Shown here piece by piece: positions 18,201 through 26,967 of a stretch of 64,000 bases of DNA (position 1 is its first letter; each line of letters starts with the position of its first letter). The notes under the pieces were generated by a model that made no database searches, had not been told where the DNA came from, and saw nothing but the letters and a program-made list of their open reading frames with translations. This DNA comes from Pseudomonas sp. GR 6-02. Lineage in GTDB: Bacteria > Pseudomonadota > Gammaproteobacteria > Pseudomonadales > Pseudomonadaceae. The stretch covers positions 4,163,001 to 4,227,000 of the forward strand of contig NZ_CP011567.1 in assembly GCF_001655615.1 (NCBI RefSeq), in the 5' to 3' direction. Made by a program: the position numbers and the translations under genes.

Positions 18201-18898
18201 TCGCCGGTCAACTGCCCGTTCAGGTAACCGCTGCTGTTGGCTTTCAGGTTCAGGGTTTTCAGCAGATCGCCGTCGACCTTCAAAGCCAGTGCCCAAGGTT
18301 CGGTGCCCGGCGCCGGCAAGGTCAGTTTGCCTTCGGCGGTCAGCGGCCAGTTGCCGCTCGGTTGCAACAGGCCGGACAGGTTCAGGCTCAGTTCATCCCG
18401 CTGCAAGTGCACCGAATCGATCTGCAAACCCTGTTCGGTCCAGTGCGCCGCCAGTTGCAGGCCTTTGAGCTCTTCGCTGCCGTTGAACAGCAGACGGCCG
18501 ACCTTGACGTCACCCAACTCAATGGCCAGCGGCAATTTCAAGTCTGGAAGGCTGATCGGCCCGCTGCTTTGCTCTTCCACGCCTGGCGGGAATTGCAGGC
18601 TGACCTGCTCGGCCTGCAATTGCTCGATGCACAGCGTCATGCGCGTCAGGCACAGTGGCGACCAGGCGAAAATCGCCTGGTTCAGCTCAACCCGGCTGTT
18701 GTCCTGCTGCCACAGCAGATGGTCGGCGCTCCACTGTCCACCCAAACGGCCCTGGAAATTCTCCACGGTCAAACCCGGCACAAACCCGAGCGCCCAGCGA
18801 CTGCCCGTCGCCGTACCCAGCACGATGATCAAGGCCAGCACGACCAGCATCAGCAGCGCCGGGATCGCCAGCAGCGCTATTTTCAAACCACGCTTCAC
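15224..18898 (-). CDS. tamB: Translocation and assembly module subunit TamB
   Basis: TamB is a 1224-residue AsmA-like protein that spans the periplasm and works with TamA in inserting outer-membrane proteins and in lipid transport between membranes. It has an N-terminal signal anchor (about residues 7-28) and a very long repetitive beta-rich body (recurrent L-x-L-x-G patterns). The C-terminal DUF490/TamB domain includes GxGLTANLQGHVHIG and SxPxMSQEQALSYLVLGRPLS and ends in a beta strand finishing YKRDF. GTG 18898 overlaps the tamA stop in a GTGA junction. Size and ending agree with the family. Confidence 0.95.
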   Translation of the reverse strand: MKRGLKIALLAIPALLMLVVLALIIVLGTATGSRWALGFVPGLTVENFQGRLGGQWSADHLLWQQDNSRVELNQAIFAWSPLCLTRMTLCIEQLQAEQVSLQFPPGVEEQSSGPISLPDLKLPLAIELGDVKVGRLLFNGSEELKGLQLAAHWTEQGLQIDSVHLQRDELSLNLSGLLQPSGNWPLTAEGKLTLPAPGTEPWALALKVDGDLLKTLNLKANSSGYLNGQLTGELQPLVENLPAKVRVISDGFKASAELPDTLQLNQLELTGDGDLKNGYQLLGKATLPAELGPVALLLQGKVDAKGAQIAGLDLTANDKQSLKLTGQLDWSKGFSAEAKIDWLDFPWHRLYPLIDEPQVALRSFNGEVSYTDGNYIGNFKAVLDGPAGAFSLNSPFSGDLSQIHLPQFKLEAGQGKAEGHLNLQFADGIAWDTALDLSAINPAYWLAELPGTLAGPLRSKGEMKNERLSLTADLDLKGKLRGQPAVLQAKADGGGEQWNLSALQIRLGDNSINGQGSLQQKLAGQIDIKMPRLAQLWPQLRGQLNGRVNVAGTLKAPQGKLALQGTQLVFEDNRLQSLNLDATLDSAQRAKIDLKGSGIQTGDTSLGTLTASGQGDIKNQKLTLDLQGPKLKLALGLDGALDKGNWRGRLASGDIQAGGQDWKLQNPARLERLADGKINFGAHCWMSGPASLCGEDQRLMPEPKLRYHLKQFPIDSLAQWLPKDFAWQGRLNADLQLDLPASGPNGQISVDASGGTLRMKEKDQWLDFPYQTLKLTSKLTPKRIDTDLSFVGGKLGELMLQAQINPLPKNKPLTGSFRLNGLDLSVARPFVPMVEKLTGHLNGSGTLSGGLLAPQVNGNLELRDGEISGPELPMALQALQLQAVIAGETVQLNGSWKSGKSGQGSLNGNIAWGQALVVDLALKGTQLPVSVEPYAKLEVAPDLKISMKDDKLAIVGKVLVPKGEITVRELPPSTVKVSDDTVIVGQQTEEGKPPMAMAMDIDVVVGEDKLSFAGFGLTANLQGHVHIGDNMDTRGELWLNDGRYRAYGQRLTVRRARLLFAGPIDQPYLDIEAIRQTDDVIAGIRLSGSAEQPTTQIFSEPAMSQEQALSYLVLGRPLSTTGEDNNMLAQAALGLGLMGSSGVTSGLAKDLGIQDFQLDTQGSGNTTSVVASGNISEKLSLRYGVGVFEPANTIALRYKLSKKVYLEAASGVASSLDIFYKRDF

Positions 18899-20622
18899 AG
18901 CTCAGGCCCCATGGAAAAGTGCAGTCGAATGCCGCCGTCGTCGTCCATCGCGTGGGCTAGGTCGAGGCGAATTGGTCCTACCGGCGAAACCCAGCGTACG
19001 CCAATACCGACGCCGGTCTTCAGGTTCGGCAGTTCGAGGGTGTTGAAGGAGTTGCCCTGATCGATGAAGGTTGCGACCCGCCACTTTTCGGCGATGGAGT
19101 ATTGATACTCGACGCTGCCGGCCACCATGTAACGGCCACCGATACGGTCGCCATCGGAGTTCTCCGGGGACAGGCTCTGGTAATCGTAACCGCGCACGCT
19201 CTGATCGCCACCGGCGAAGAAGCGCAGAGACGGCGGCACCGATTTGTAACCGTTGGTGGCGCTGCCGCCGACCTGCACCCGACCGAGGAAGCGGTGTTTA
19301 TCGAAGACCGTGGTCAGGCCTTTGACCAGTGCCGTGCCATACACCAGGTTGGTGTCCGAACCCAATCCTTCCTTGGCGACCTTGGTTTCGAATTGCAGGC
19401 GATAGCCATTATGCGGATCGATGCGGTTGTCGCTTTTCAGGTACGAATAGCTCACGCCGGGCATTAGCAAGGTACTGAGCCCCGAGTCGTCACCGAGTGT
19501 GTATTCCTCACGTTGCCATTTAAGCGACACCACCCGCTGCCAGCCGCTGGGCAACTTGCTGTGCCATTCGGGGCCGAGGGTCAGCAATTTGCTGCGGGAG
19601 TCGGTGCCAGCGATATCTTCATATTGATAGCCAGCGGCCCAGCGCAGTTTGTCGGTCAACGGTGGGTCCAGGGGAATGTCGTAAAACACCCCGACGTTCT
19701 GCCGCGGTGCCGACAGTTCGGCTTCCCAGCCATAGCTGTCGCCTTGCGGGTTGACCCAGTGCCGGGTCCAGTTGGCCTTGATTCGCGGGCCGACGTCGGT
19801 GGAAAACCCCAGACCCAAGCCCATGGTCCGAGGCTTGCGGGTGTCGAGTTTGACCGCCACCGGGATCACGTCGTCCTTGGAGGCCGTTGGCGCCGCGTCG
19901 ACGCGCACGCCTTCGAAATAACCGCTCGATTGCAGCGCCTGATTGAGTTCGGCGATCAGTTCCGAGTCATAGGGCGTACCGGCCTTGAACGGCACCATGC
20001 GTTGCAGCAGGTCTTCGTCGAACGGCGTGTCGCCTTCAAAACTGACTTTGCCCAGCGCATAACGCGGGCCGCTGTCGTAGATCAATTCGATGTCGGCGAC
20101 GCCCGCGCGCGGGTCCACCAGCAGCTTCTGGCGAGTGAAGCGCCCACTGAAGAAGCCGAAACGCGAGGCCTGGTTCTGGATCAGCCGCTTGGCGTCTTCG
20201 TAACGGCCATGGTTAAGCACCGCGCCTGGCATTAGCAGGTCGCTTTTGGGCACACGAAAGGATTTGAGCGAGGCGGCAGGACCGTCGACACGTATCGTGA
20301 CGTTACGCAAATGGATCGGCTCGCCGGGATCGATGTTCAGCACCAGGCGCGGCGTCTTGCCGCCCTTCACGTCGCTGTCGATTTGCGGCTGGTAATACCC
20401 CAAGGCCTGGGCGGCCTTGCGCGCCTGTTCTTCGGCGCCGCGACTGAAGCGCAGCAAGGCTTCTTCATCGCGATCGCCGAGGCTACCGATATAGCCCTCT
20501 ATATTGGCCTTCAGTTCATCGTTGGACGGTTTGATCCGCACATCCAATTCACTTTGCGCCAGCGCCGCGCAGCTGGATAACAGCATCAACAGGCCGCTGG
20601 TCATTCTTCCTGGAACATTCAT
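18895..20622 (-). CDS. tamA: Translocation and assembly module subunit TamA
   Basis: TamA is an Omp85-family outer-membrane protein of about 575 residues. A signal peptide ends near ALAQS. Three POTRA-like segments follow (for example YQPQIDSDVKGGKTPRLVLNIDPGEP and RYALGKVSFEGDTPFDEDLL), then a 16-strand barrel with the Omp85 motif VRGYDYQSLSP near residue 480. ATG 20622 (MNVPGRM...) is used; ATG 20604 is equally possible, with AGGAAG close by. It is co-transcribed with tamB through a 4-base overlap, the usual arrangement. Confidence 0.94.
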   Translation of the reverse strand: MNVPGRMTSGLLMLLSSCAALAQSELDVRIKPSNDELKANIEGYIGSLGDRDEEALLRFSRGAEEQARKAAQALGYYQPQIDSDVKGGKTPRLVLNIDPGEPIHLRNVTIRVDGPAASLKSFRVPKSDLLMPGAVLNHGRYEDAKRLIQNQASRFGFFSGRFTRQKLLVDPRAGVADIELIYDSGPRYALGKVSFEGDTPFDEDLLQRMVPFKAGTPYDSELIAELNQALQSSGYFEGVRVDAAPTASKDDVIPVAVKLDTRKPRTMGLGLGFSTDVGPRIKANWTRHWVNPQGDSYGWEAELSAPRQNVGVFYDIPLDPPLTDKLRWAAGYQYEDIAGTDSRSKLLTLGPEWHSKLPSGWQRVVSLKWQREEYTLGDDSGLSTLLMPGVSYSYLKSDNRIDPHNGYRLQFETKVAKEGLGSDTNLVYGTALVKGLTTVFDKHRFLGRVQVGGSATNGYKSVPPSLRFFAGGDQSVRGYDYQSLSPENSDGDRIGGRYMVAGSVEYQYSIAEKWRVATFIDQGNSFNTLELPNLKTGVGIGVRWVSPVGPIRLDLAHAMDDDGGIRLHFSMGPEL

Positions 20623-20687
20623 AGGCGCGGATGCTATCACGAGCTTGGGAGCCTGATAGAGCCGGACTTGTCCCAAAAGTTCGGCGA

Positions 20688-21338
20688 TTACGCTGTTGCT
20701 GTTTGTAACACCTGCGGGTTGGCGTGGAAAAACACGTGCTCACGAATCGGCCCTACGGCCACTTCGCCGATTTCCTCATAGCCCTGACGCTTATAGAACT
20801 CCAGATAGCGAGGATTCCCAGTGTCGAGGATCACGCCTTGGGAGTGCTCATCGACCGCGCACCAGTTGTGCACCGCTTGCAGCAACTGTTCGCCAAAGTG
20901 CTTGCCCTGGAATTGCGGGTGAACCCCCAGCAATGGCAGGACGTGCACCGAGTCGGACGGCACGCACGCCATCACGGCGGCGTGGTAATCGAGGTAGCGT
21001 CGGGTACAGCGAAACCCGGTGCTGAGCACCATCCGCAGGCGCCAGGCCCAGCTTTCGGTGATGCCCAGGCGGCGTTGCGGCGGCGCGATCAGGGCGATGC
21101 CGATCAAGCGGTCATTCACCAGCAGGCCGATGGCCGGCAAATCCTGCAGAAAGTGCTGTTTGATCAGTTCGCGCACCGTCGCCCGGACTCGCTGTTCATA
21201 ACCGGGGCGTTCGGCTTCGAACAGGTAGCCGAACGTCGGCTCGTGCCGGTACGCCTGGTACAACAGGGAACGCGCTTCGCGGGAATAGCCGCTGTCGAGC
21301 ATGTGAATATCGGCGATGGCGGTCGAGGTTTCGGGCAT
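20688..21338 (-). CDS. GNAT-family N-acetyltransferase
   Basis: This is a GCN5-related acetyltransferase of 216 residues. The acetyl-CoA binding motif A is LGVHPQFQGKHFGEQLLQAVHNW (Q-x-x-G-x-G/F type), and motif B reads ILDTGNPRYLEFYKRQGYEEIGE. ATG 21338 is chosen since AGGGAGA precedes it by nine bases; longer in-frame versions lack a good ribosome site. The acceptor substrate is unknown. It is followed by tamA 66 bases downstream on the same strand. Confidence 0.9.
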   Translation of the reverse strand: MPETSTAIADIHMLDSGYSREARSLLYQAYRHEPTFGYLFEAERPGYEQRVRATVRELIKQHFLQDLPAIGLLVNDRLIGIALIAPPQRRLGITESWAWRLRMVLSTGFRCTRRYLDYHAAVMACVPSDSVHVLPLLGVHPQFQGKHFGEQLLQAVHNWCAVDEHSQGVILDTGNPRYLEFYKRQGYEEIGEVAVGPIREHVFFHANPQVLQTATA

Positions 21339-21582
21339 AACGGCGGATCTCCCTGGGGCACAGCTCAGATGGCTGCGCTCTTCTTGGTACGAGCCTTGGG
21401 GTGGCTTCACAGTTCCCCAGACAGGTATAGACCAAGCGAGGAGCTTCATCGACCGGACTTGCCCGCGAAGAGGCCGGATCTGCCAACACATCTCTGACAG
21501 GACACAATGAATCCCCTCACCCCAAAGCTGGCCCCATTCCTACATGTCAGCTAGCATCGCACTTTTGCCAGGACTGCCGACC

Positions 21583-22395
21583 ATGAAGATCGTCTCCTTC
21601 AACATCAACGGGCTGCGCGCTCGCCCGCATCAGCTGGCGGCGCTGATCGAAAAGCATCAGCCGGACGTGATCGGGTTGCAGGAAACCAAGGTCCACGACG
21701 ACCAGTTTCCCCTGGCCGAGGTGCAGGCGCTGGGGTATCACGTGTATTTCCACGGCCAGAAGAGTCACTACGGCGTGGCCCTGCTCTCGCGCCAGGAGCC
21801 GATTGCGCTGCACAAAGGTTTCGCCACTGATGAAGAAGACGCTCAACGGCGCTTTATCTGGGGCACGTTCGCCGACGCCAATGGCGTGCCGGTGACCATC
21901 ATGAACGGCTATTTCCCACAGGGCGAAAGCCGCGATCACCCCACCAAGTTCCCGGCCAAGGAACGTTTCTACAGCGATTTGCAGCAATTGCTGGAAAGCC
22001 AGTTCAGCAACGACCAGCCGATCGTAGTGATGGGCGATGTGAACATTTCCCCGGAAGACTGCGACATCGGCATTGGCCCGGATAACATGAAACGCTGGCT
22101 GAAAACCGGCAAATGCAGCTTCCTGCCCGAAGAACGCGAATGGATGGCACGCCTGAAGAACTGGGGTCTGGTGGACAGTTTCCGTCACCTGAACCCGGAG
22201 GTTGCCGACCGTTTCAGCTGGTTCGACTACCGCAGCCGCGGTTTTGAAGATGAGCCCAAGCGTGGGCTGCGGATTGACCTGATCATGGCGTCCAACGGGT
22301 TGTTGCCTCGGGTCAAGGACGCAGGCGTGGATTACGAACTGCGCGCAATGGAAAAGCCTTCCGATCACGCGCCGATCTGGCTTGAGTTGAGCTGA
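21583..22395 (+). CDS. xthA: Exodeoxyribonuclease III
   Basis: This is the major AP endonuclease / 3'-5' exonuclease of base-excision repair, 270 residues. Family motifs are [15 protein letters not shown] at the N-terminus, [10 protein letters not shown] with the metal-binding Glu, [28 protein letters not shown] and the final SDHAPIW with the catalytic His. ATG 21583 is chosen since the conserved protein begins MKIVSFN; an upstream ATG would add 13 unconserved residues. A genome repeat follows the stop. Confidence 0.96.
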   Translation: MKIVSFNINGLRARPHQLAALIEKHQPDVIGLQETKVHDDQFPLAEVQALGYHVYFHGQKSHYGVALLSRQEPIALHKGFATDEEDAQRRFIWGTFADANGVPVTIMNGYFPQGESRDHPTKFPAKERFYSDLQQLLESQFSNDQPIVVMGDVNISPEDCDIGIGPDNMKRWLKTGKCSFLPEEREWMARLKNWGLVDSFRHLNPEVADRFSWFDYRSRGFEDEPKRGLRIDLIMASNGLLPRVKDAGVDYELRAMEKPSDHAPIWLELS

Positions 22396-22407
22396 TAACG
22401 TTTTGCT

Positions 22408-22433
22408 GATCGTTCCCACGCTCCGCGTGGGAA
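22408..22433. repeat. Second copy of the TTCCCACGCT-type inverted repeat
   Basis: This copy has the same core as the repeat at 1026-1050 with one change in the loop region (CTCCGCGTGGGA). It lies between the stop of xthA and the next gene, both on the plus strand. Confidence 0.75.
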
Positions 22434-22507
22434 TAATCACTGTCATCGTTCAGAAACCTTACTGACTTATTCTCCCGGCACTTTCTTTGGCTTATTAAGG
22501 TGCCGGC

Positions 22508-23845
22508 ATGTCCCTGCGCGTGTTGTTCCTGCTGCTCGGCGCCGTGCTGCCGTTGACAGTATCGGCCGGCGATCTGCCGACGCCCGAACGCGGCCCGGTG
22601 CTGCGCATCCAGGGTTCCAACACCATTGGCGCGGCGTTGGGGCCGGCGCTGGTCGAGGGGTTGATGCATGAACAGGGCCTGCTCAAGGTGCACCGCGAAG
22701 CCCCGGACAAAGCCAACGAACAACGCATCGTCGGAGAAACCGCTCAGGGCCGCCGAGTGGAGGTGGAAGTCGCGGCCCACGGTTCCAGCACCGGATTCAA
22801 AGCCCTGAAAATCGCCTCCGCCGATCTTGCGGCCTCGTCACGGCCGATCAAGGACAGCGAACGACTGGATCTCGAACCGCTGGGCGACCTGAAAAGCCCG
22901 GTTGCCGAACAAGTCATCGCCATCGACGGGCTGGCCATCATCCTTCATCCGCACAATCCGCTGAAGCAGCTCAACACCGAGCAACTGGCGCGAATTTTCA
23001 GCGGCGAAACGAAAACCTGGGAAGAGCTCGGCGGCACCGGTGGGACGATTCATCTCTACGCGCGGGATGACCAATCGGGCACCTACGACACGTTCAAGGA
23101 GTTGGTCCTCAGCCCGCGTGGGAAAATGCTGAGCGGCAACGCGAAACGCTTCGAATCCAGTGAGCAATTGTCCGACGCGGTGAGTCTGGACCCGCAAGCC
23201 ATCGGCTTCATCGGTTTGCCTTATGTGCGCCAGGCCAAGGCCGTGGCCATTGTCGATGGCGACTCCCAGGCCATGCTGCCGCTCAATAGCCTGATCACGA
23301 CGGAAGATTACCCGCTGTCCCGTCGGCTGTTCTTTTACCTGCCGCCGAACGGGAAAAATCCCTGGGCCAAGGCGCTGGTGAAGTTCGCCCAGAGCAGCAA
23401 TGGCCAGGCGATTGTTGCGGCCAATGGTTTTATCGCGCAAACCGTTCAGGCCATGGCCGTCACACCGAATGCGCTGATGCCCGAGGGTTATCAGGCACTC
23501 AGTCGGCATGCCCAGCGGCTGACGGTGAATTTTCGTTTCGAAGAAGGCAGCGCGACGCTGGACAACAAGGCCCGCCAGGACCTGTCGCGGGTGCTCGACT
23601 ATATAAGGCAGCACGACAAAGCCAATCGGCAGGTGACGCTGGTAGGGTTTGGCGATGCCAAGAGCGACCCCGCGCGGGCCGACCTGCTGTCGAAACTGCG
23701 GGCCATGGCGGTGCGGCGAGAACTGGTGAAAAGCGGCGTGGTGTTTCGCGAGATTCGCGGTTTTGGCGCCGAGATGCCGGTGGCGGCCAACAGCGGGGAT
23801 GAAGGGCGGATCAAGAATCGGCGGGTTGAGGTTTGGGTGTATTGA
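22508..23845 (+). CDS. PstS-like phosphate-binding domain fused to an OmpA peptidoglycan-binding domain
   Basis: This is an exported 445-residue protein with two domains. After a signal peptide ending near VSAGD, residues 30-300 match PstS-type binding proteins: the N-terminal RIQGSNTIGAALGPAL loop, GLAIILHPHNPL, IFSGETKTWEELGG and the anion-binding-like ARDDQSGTYDTFKELVL. The C-terminal 110 residues are an OmpA-type domain (VNFRFEEGSATLDNKARQDLSRVLDYI, VTLVGFGDAKSD, IKNRRVEVWVY), which should hold the protein to the cell wall. No Pst permease genes are near. A role in phosphate or other ligand sensing is possible but unproved. Confidence 0.9.
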   Translation: MSLRVLFLLLGAVLPLTVSAGDLPTPERGPVLRIQGSNTIGAALGPALVEGLMHEQGLLKVHREAPDKANEQRIVGETAQGRRVEVEVAAHGSSTGFKALKIASADLAASSRPIKDSERLDLEPLGDLKSPVAEQVIAIDGLAIILHPHNPLKQLNTEQLARIFSGETKTWEELGGTGGTIHLYARDDQSGTYDTFKELVLSPRGKMLSGNAKRFESSEQLSDAVSLDPQAIGFIGLPYVRQAKAVAIVDGDSQAMLPLNSLITTEDYPLSRRLFFYLPPNGKNPWAKALVKFAQSSNGQAIVAANGFIAQTVQAMAVTPNALMPEGYQALSRHAQRLTVNFRFEEGSATLDNKARQDLSRVLDYIRQHDKANRQVTLVGFGDAKSDPARADLLSKLRAMAVRRELVKSGVVFREIRGFGAEMPVAANSGDEGRIKNRRVEVWVY

Positions 23846-23878
23846 AGTAAGCACCAAACATTGTGGCTTGGGGGCCTA

Positions 23879-24012
23879 CTGTGGCGAGGGGGCTTGCCCC
23901 CGTTGGACCGCGAAGCGGGCCTCAAACCGGCCACCGCATTTTTCCTGGAAAGACGCGGTGTACAATTTACGACTGCTGCGCAGCCGAACGGGGGCAAGCC
24001 CCCTCGCCACAG
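23879..24012. repeat. Paired CTGTGGCGAGGG-type repeat (R0-like)
   Basis: Two inverted copies, 23879-23906 and 23985-24012, frame about 78 bases. The right arm ends 3 bases before the acyl-CoA dehydrogenase stop. It lies between convergent genes and recurs at 55408-55506, with single or short copies at 40685-40710 and 58148-58177. The pairs resemble REP doublets (REPINs) that are mobilised in trans. Confidence 0.8.
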
Positions 24013-24015
24013 GTC

Positions 24016-25245
24016 TCAGTGCCCGCTGCGCATCATTTCCTTAGGCACGTACTTGCCGATCTCGAACTTGCCAATCGCCGCGCGGTGCACTTCGTCCGGG
24101 CCGTCGGCCAGGCGCAGGGTGCGTTGCATGGCATACATGTAGGCCAGCGGGAAATCGTTGGACACCCCTGCCCCGCCATGGATCTGGATCGCCCGGTCGA
24201 TCACCCGCAACGCCACGTTCGGTGCAACCACTTTGATCTGCGCGATCTCGCTCTTCGCCACTTTGTTGCCGACGGTGTCCATCATGTACGCCGCTTTCAA
24301 CGTCAGCAGTCGCGCCATGTCGATCTCCATCCGCGAGTCGGCGATTTTGTCGATGTTGCCGCCCAGACGCGCCAAGGGTTTGCCAAACGCGGTGCGGTTG
24401 ACCGCCCGTTTGCACATCAGCTCCAGCGCACGTTCAGCCATGCCGATCGAACGCATGCAGTGGTGAATCCGGCCCGGGCCGAGGCGACCCTGGGCGATTT
24501 CGAAGCCGCGTCCTTCGCCCAACAGGACGTTTTCGTACGGCACCCGGACGTTCTCGAATAGCACTTCGGCGTGGCCGTGAGGCGCGTCGTCGTAACCGAA
24601 CACCGGCAGCGGACGCACAATCTTCACGCCCGGCGTATCCACCGGCACCAGAATCATCGAGTGCTGAGCGTGGCGTGGTGCATCCGGATTGCTCAGGCCC
24701 ATGAAGATCAGGATCTTGCAGCGCGGATCGCAGGCCCCTGAAGTCCACCATTTCTTGCCGTTGATCACCCACTCATCGCCATCACGCACGGCACGGGCAG
24801 CCATGTTGGTGGCGTCGGACGAGGCCACGTCCGGCTCGGTCATGGCGAACGCCGAGCGGATCTCGCCGCGCAACAGCGGTTCGAGCCAGCGTTGCTTCTG
24901 CTCTTCGTTGGCGTAACGCACCAGCACTTCCATGTTGCCGGTGTCGGGCGCCGAGCAGTTGAACGGCTCAGGGCCCAGCAATGAGCGACCCATGATTTCC
25001 GCCAATGGCGCGTATTCGAGGTTGGTCAGGCCGGCACCCAGTTCAGACTCAGGCAGAAACAAATTCCACAGGCCTTCGGCCTTGGCCTTGAGTTTGAGTT
25101 CTTCCATGATCGCCGTCGGCTGCCAGCGATCGCCCTCGGCGACCTGGCGTTCGAACACCGCTTCGGCGGGATAAACGTAGGTGTCCATGAACGCAGTCAC
25201 GCGCTCACGCAGTTCCTGGACCTTGGGCGAATAAGCGAAATCCAT
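24016..25245 (-). CDS. Acyl-CoA dehydrogenase
   Basis: This is an FAD-dependent acyl-CoA dehydrogenase of 409 residues. It has [16 protein letters not shown] (flavin/substrate contact), [11 protein letters not shown], the [13 protein letters not shown] segment and [15 protein letters not shown] near the C-terminus, the last diagnostic for the family. RIHHCMR and the 409-residue length resemble the ACAD10/11-like subgroup for longer or hydroxylated acyl-CoAs rather than short-chain enzymes. It is divergent from a LysR regulator that probably controls it. The exact substrate is unknown. Confidence 0.92.
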   Translation of the reverse strand: MDFAYSPKVQELRERVTAFMDTYVYPAEAVFERQVAEGDRWQPTAIMEELKLKAKAEGLWNLFLPESELGAGLTNLEYAPLAEIMGRSLLGPEPFNCSAPDTGNMEVLVRYANEEQKQRWLEPLLRGEIRSAFAMTEPDVASSDATNMAARAVRDGDEWVINGKKWWTSGACDPRCKILIFMGLSNPDAPRHAQHSMILVPVDTPGVKIVRPLPVFGYDDAPHGHAEVLFENVRVPYENVLLGEGRGFEIAQGRLGPGRIHHCMRSIGMAERALELMCKRAVNRTAFGKPLARLGGNIDKIADSRMEIDMARLLTLKAAYMMDTVGNKVAKSEIAQIKVVAPNVALRVIDRAIQIHGGAGVSNDFPLAYMYAMQRTLRLADGPDEVHRAAIGKFEIGKYVPKEMMRSGH

Positions 25246-25433
25246 GGCAGCTCTACCTTTTAATCAGGGGTTCAGAGGAGTTGTTCAGGTCATGCAATCG
25301 ATGCTAGAACAGCTACGAAAATTTACCTAACCTATTCTCGGCGTGTATTAACATTCATCACCGATATATGATCGGCTGATTGCCAAGGCCCTCGGGTCCG
25401 ATCAAGACGCCCCTGATAACAAGAGTGCAGCGC

Positions 25434-26363
25434 ATGAATCTGAGCAAGGTCGACCTCAACCTTTTCATCGTCTTCGACGCGATCTACACCGAAGCCAACC
25501 TGACCCGCGCCGGGCAGATCGTCGGCATTACTCAACCGGCGGTGTCGAACGCTCTGGCCCGCCTGCGCGAAACCTTCAACGACCCGCTTTTCGTGCGCAC
25601 CGCCCAGGGCATGGTGCCCACACCGATGGCGCAGAACATCATCGGCCCCGTGCGTAACGCCCTCTCCCTGCTGCGGGTGTCGGTGCAGGAAAGCCGCATC
25701 TTCAACCCGTTGCAGGCGGTCAAGACCTACCGCATCAGCATGACCGACCTCACCGAAGCGGTGATCCTCCCACCATTGTTCCAGCGCCTGCGCCGCCTGG
25801 CGCCGACGGTGATCATCGAAAGTTTCCTGTCCAAACGCCGCGAAACCACCAAGGAACTGGCGGCCGGGCGCCTGGATTTCGCGGTGGATGCGCCGCTCAA
25901 CACCGACCCGCAGGTGCGCCACGTCAAGTTGATGGAAGACCGTTATGTGTGCGCCATGCGCAAGGGCCATCCGCTGGCGGGCAAAGAGAAATTCACCCTC
26001 GACGATTACCTGTCCCTGACCCACATCCATATCTCCAGCCGCCGCAGCGGCCTGGGCTATGTCGACCTGGCCCTGGGCAAAATGGGCATCCAGCGCAAGA
26101 TCGCCCTGCGCTCCCAGCATTACCTGATGGCGTCCCAGGTGTTACAGCAGACCGACATGGTCATGACCGTGCCTGAACGCTTCGCCCGTCGCCATGATTT
26201 GTACTCGGTGAACCTGCCGGTCAAAGAAGTTCCGCCGGTGGAAACCCACCTCTACTGGCACGAAAGCACCGACCAGGACCCGGCCAACCGCTGGATGCGC
26301 GAGCAGATGATCGAGTTGTGCCAGCAGGTCACGGCGCACGAGAAGAAGCTGGATACGGTGTAG
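25434..26363 (+). CDS. LysR-family transcriptional regulator
   Basis: This regulator has 309 residues. The N-terminal winged HTH reads VDLNLFIVFDAIYTEANLTRAGQIVGITQPAVSNALARLRETFNDPLFVR, typical of the LeuO/NodD-like branch, and is followed by a substrate-binding domain. ATG 25434 is chosen because the family begins MNLSKVDLNLF; a longer TTG form (25380) adds a non-conserved leader. It is divergent from the acyl-CoA dehydrogenase across 188 bases, so it is the likely regulator of that gene. Confidence 0.9.
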   Translation: MNLSKVDLNLFIVFDAIYTEANLTRAGQIVGITQPAVSNALARLRETFNDPLFVRTAQGMVPTPMAQNIIGPVRNALSLLRVSVQESRIFNPLQAVKTYRISMTDLTEAVILPPLFQRLRRLAPTVIIESFLSKRRETTKELAAGRLDFAVDAPLNTDPQVRHVKLMEDRYVCAMRKGHPLAGKEKFTLDDYLSLTHIHISSRRSGLGYVDLALGKMGIQRKIALRSQHYLMASQVLQQTDMVMTVPERFARRHDLYSVNLPVKEVPPVETHLYWHESTDQDPANRWMREQMIELCQQVTAHEKKLDTV

Positions 26364-26383
26364 GACGTTAATCCGCGTCATCG

Positions 26384-26480
26384 TTCTTCGCGGGCAAGCC
26401 TCGCTCCTACAAGGTTAGCGTCGAACCACGATTAAATGATCGACACCAAACCTGTAGGAGCGAGGCTTGCCCGCGAAGAG
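26384..26480. repeat. Paired GTAGGAGCGAGGCTTGCCCGCGAA-type repeat
   Basis: Inverted copies at 26384-26412 and 26451-26480 surround about 40 A+T-richer bases. It lies just past the LysR stop. The same pair is at 62773-62865, and a decayed single copy is at 30327-30348. Confidence 0.8.
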
Positions 26481-26510
26481 GCCCGTCACTACACAGACAA
26501 TTCATGCCCC

Positions 26511-26540
26511 TTGACGTAAACGTCAACCTGACATTAGCTT
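26511..26540 (+). promoter_or_regulatory. Putative LiuR operator/promoter upstream of liuR
   Basis: TTGACGTAAACGTCAA (26511-26526) is palindromic apart from its central two bases and contains a TTGACG -35-like hexamer. A weak -10-like TAGCTT lies 18 bases on, the lengthened spacing used by MerR-type activators. It matches the TACGTTAACGTA palindromes at 30403-30418 and 30447-30460. Confidence 0.7.
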
Positions 26541-26568
26541 AGCGCCATGACCTTTTTCGAGCGCTTCC

Positions 26569-26967
26569 ATGAGCAGCCAGACCTATAGCATTTCCGACCT
26601 CGCCCGCGAGCTCGACATCACCACCCGGGCCATTCGCTTCTATGAAGAGCAAGGCCTGCTCAGCCCCGAGCGTCGCGGTCAGGAACGCATTTATTCGCCC
26701 CGTGACAAGGTCAGTCTGAAGCTGATCCTGCGGGGCAAGCGCATTGGTTTTTCCCTGGCCGAATGCCGCGAGCTGATCGAGCTCTATGACCCCTCCAGCG
26801 GTAACACCAAGCAATTGCACAGCATGCTGGCGAAAATTGCCGAGCGTCGGGAACAACTCGAGCAGCAACTGCTGGACATCGAACAGATGAAGCTGGAACT
26901 CGACACAGCCGAGGAGCGCTGCACCCAGGCGCTGGAGCAAACGATCAAGAGCCAGCAGCTCGTGTAG
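26569..26967 (+). CDS. liuR: MerR-family regulator of the liu (leucine/isovalerate) genes
   Basis: This MerR-type regulator has 132 residues. The N-terminal winged HTH reads YSISDLARELDITTRAIRFYEEQGLLSPERRGQERIYSPRD, followed by a coiled-coil dimer helix (EQLEQQLLDIEQMKLEL). It lacks a metal-binding cysteine tail. Position at the head of the mvaB/liu genes and the shared palindromes identify it as LiuR, known to control branched-chain acyl-CoA breakdown. Its stop codon TAG (26965-26967) is supplied by an invading repeat sequence, so its C-terminus may differ from relatives. Confidence 0.9.
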   Translation: MSSQTYSISDLARELDITTRAIRFYEEQGLLSPERRGQERIYSPRDKVSLKLILRGKRIGFSLAECRELIELYDPSSGNTKQLHSMLAKIAERREQLEQQLLDIEQMKLELDTAEERCTQALEQTIKSQQLV

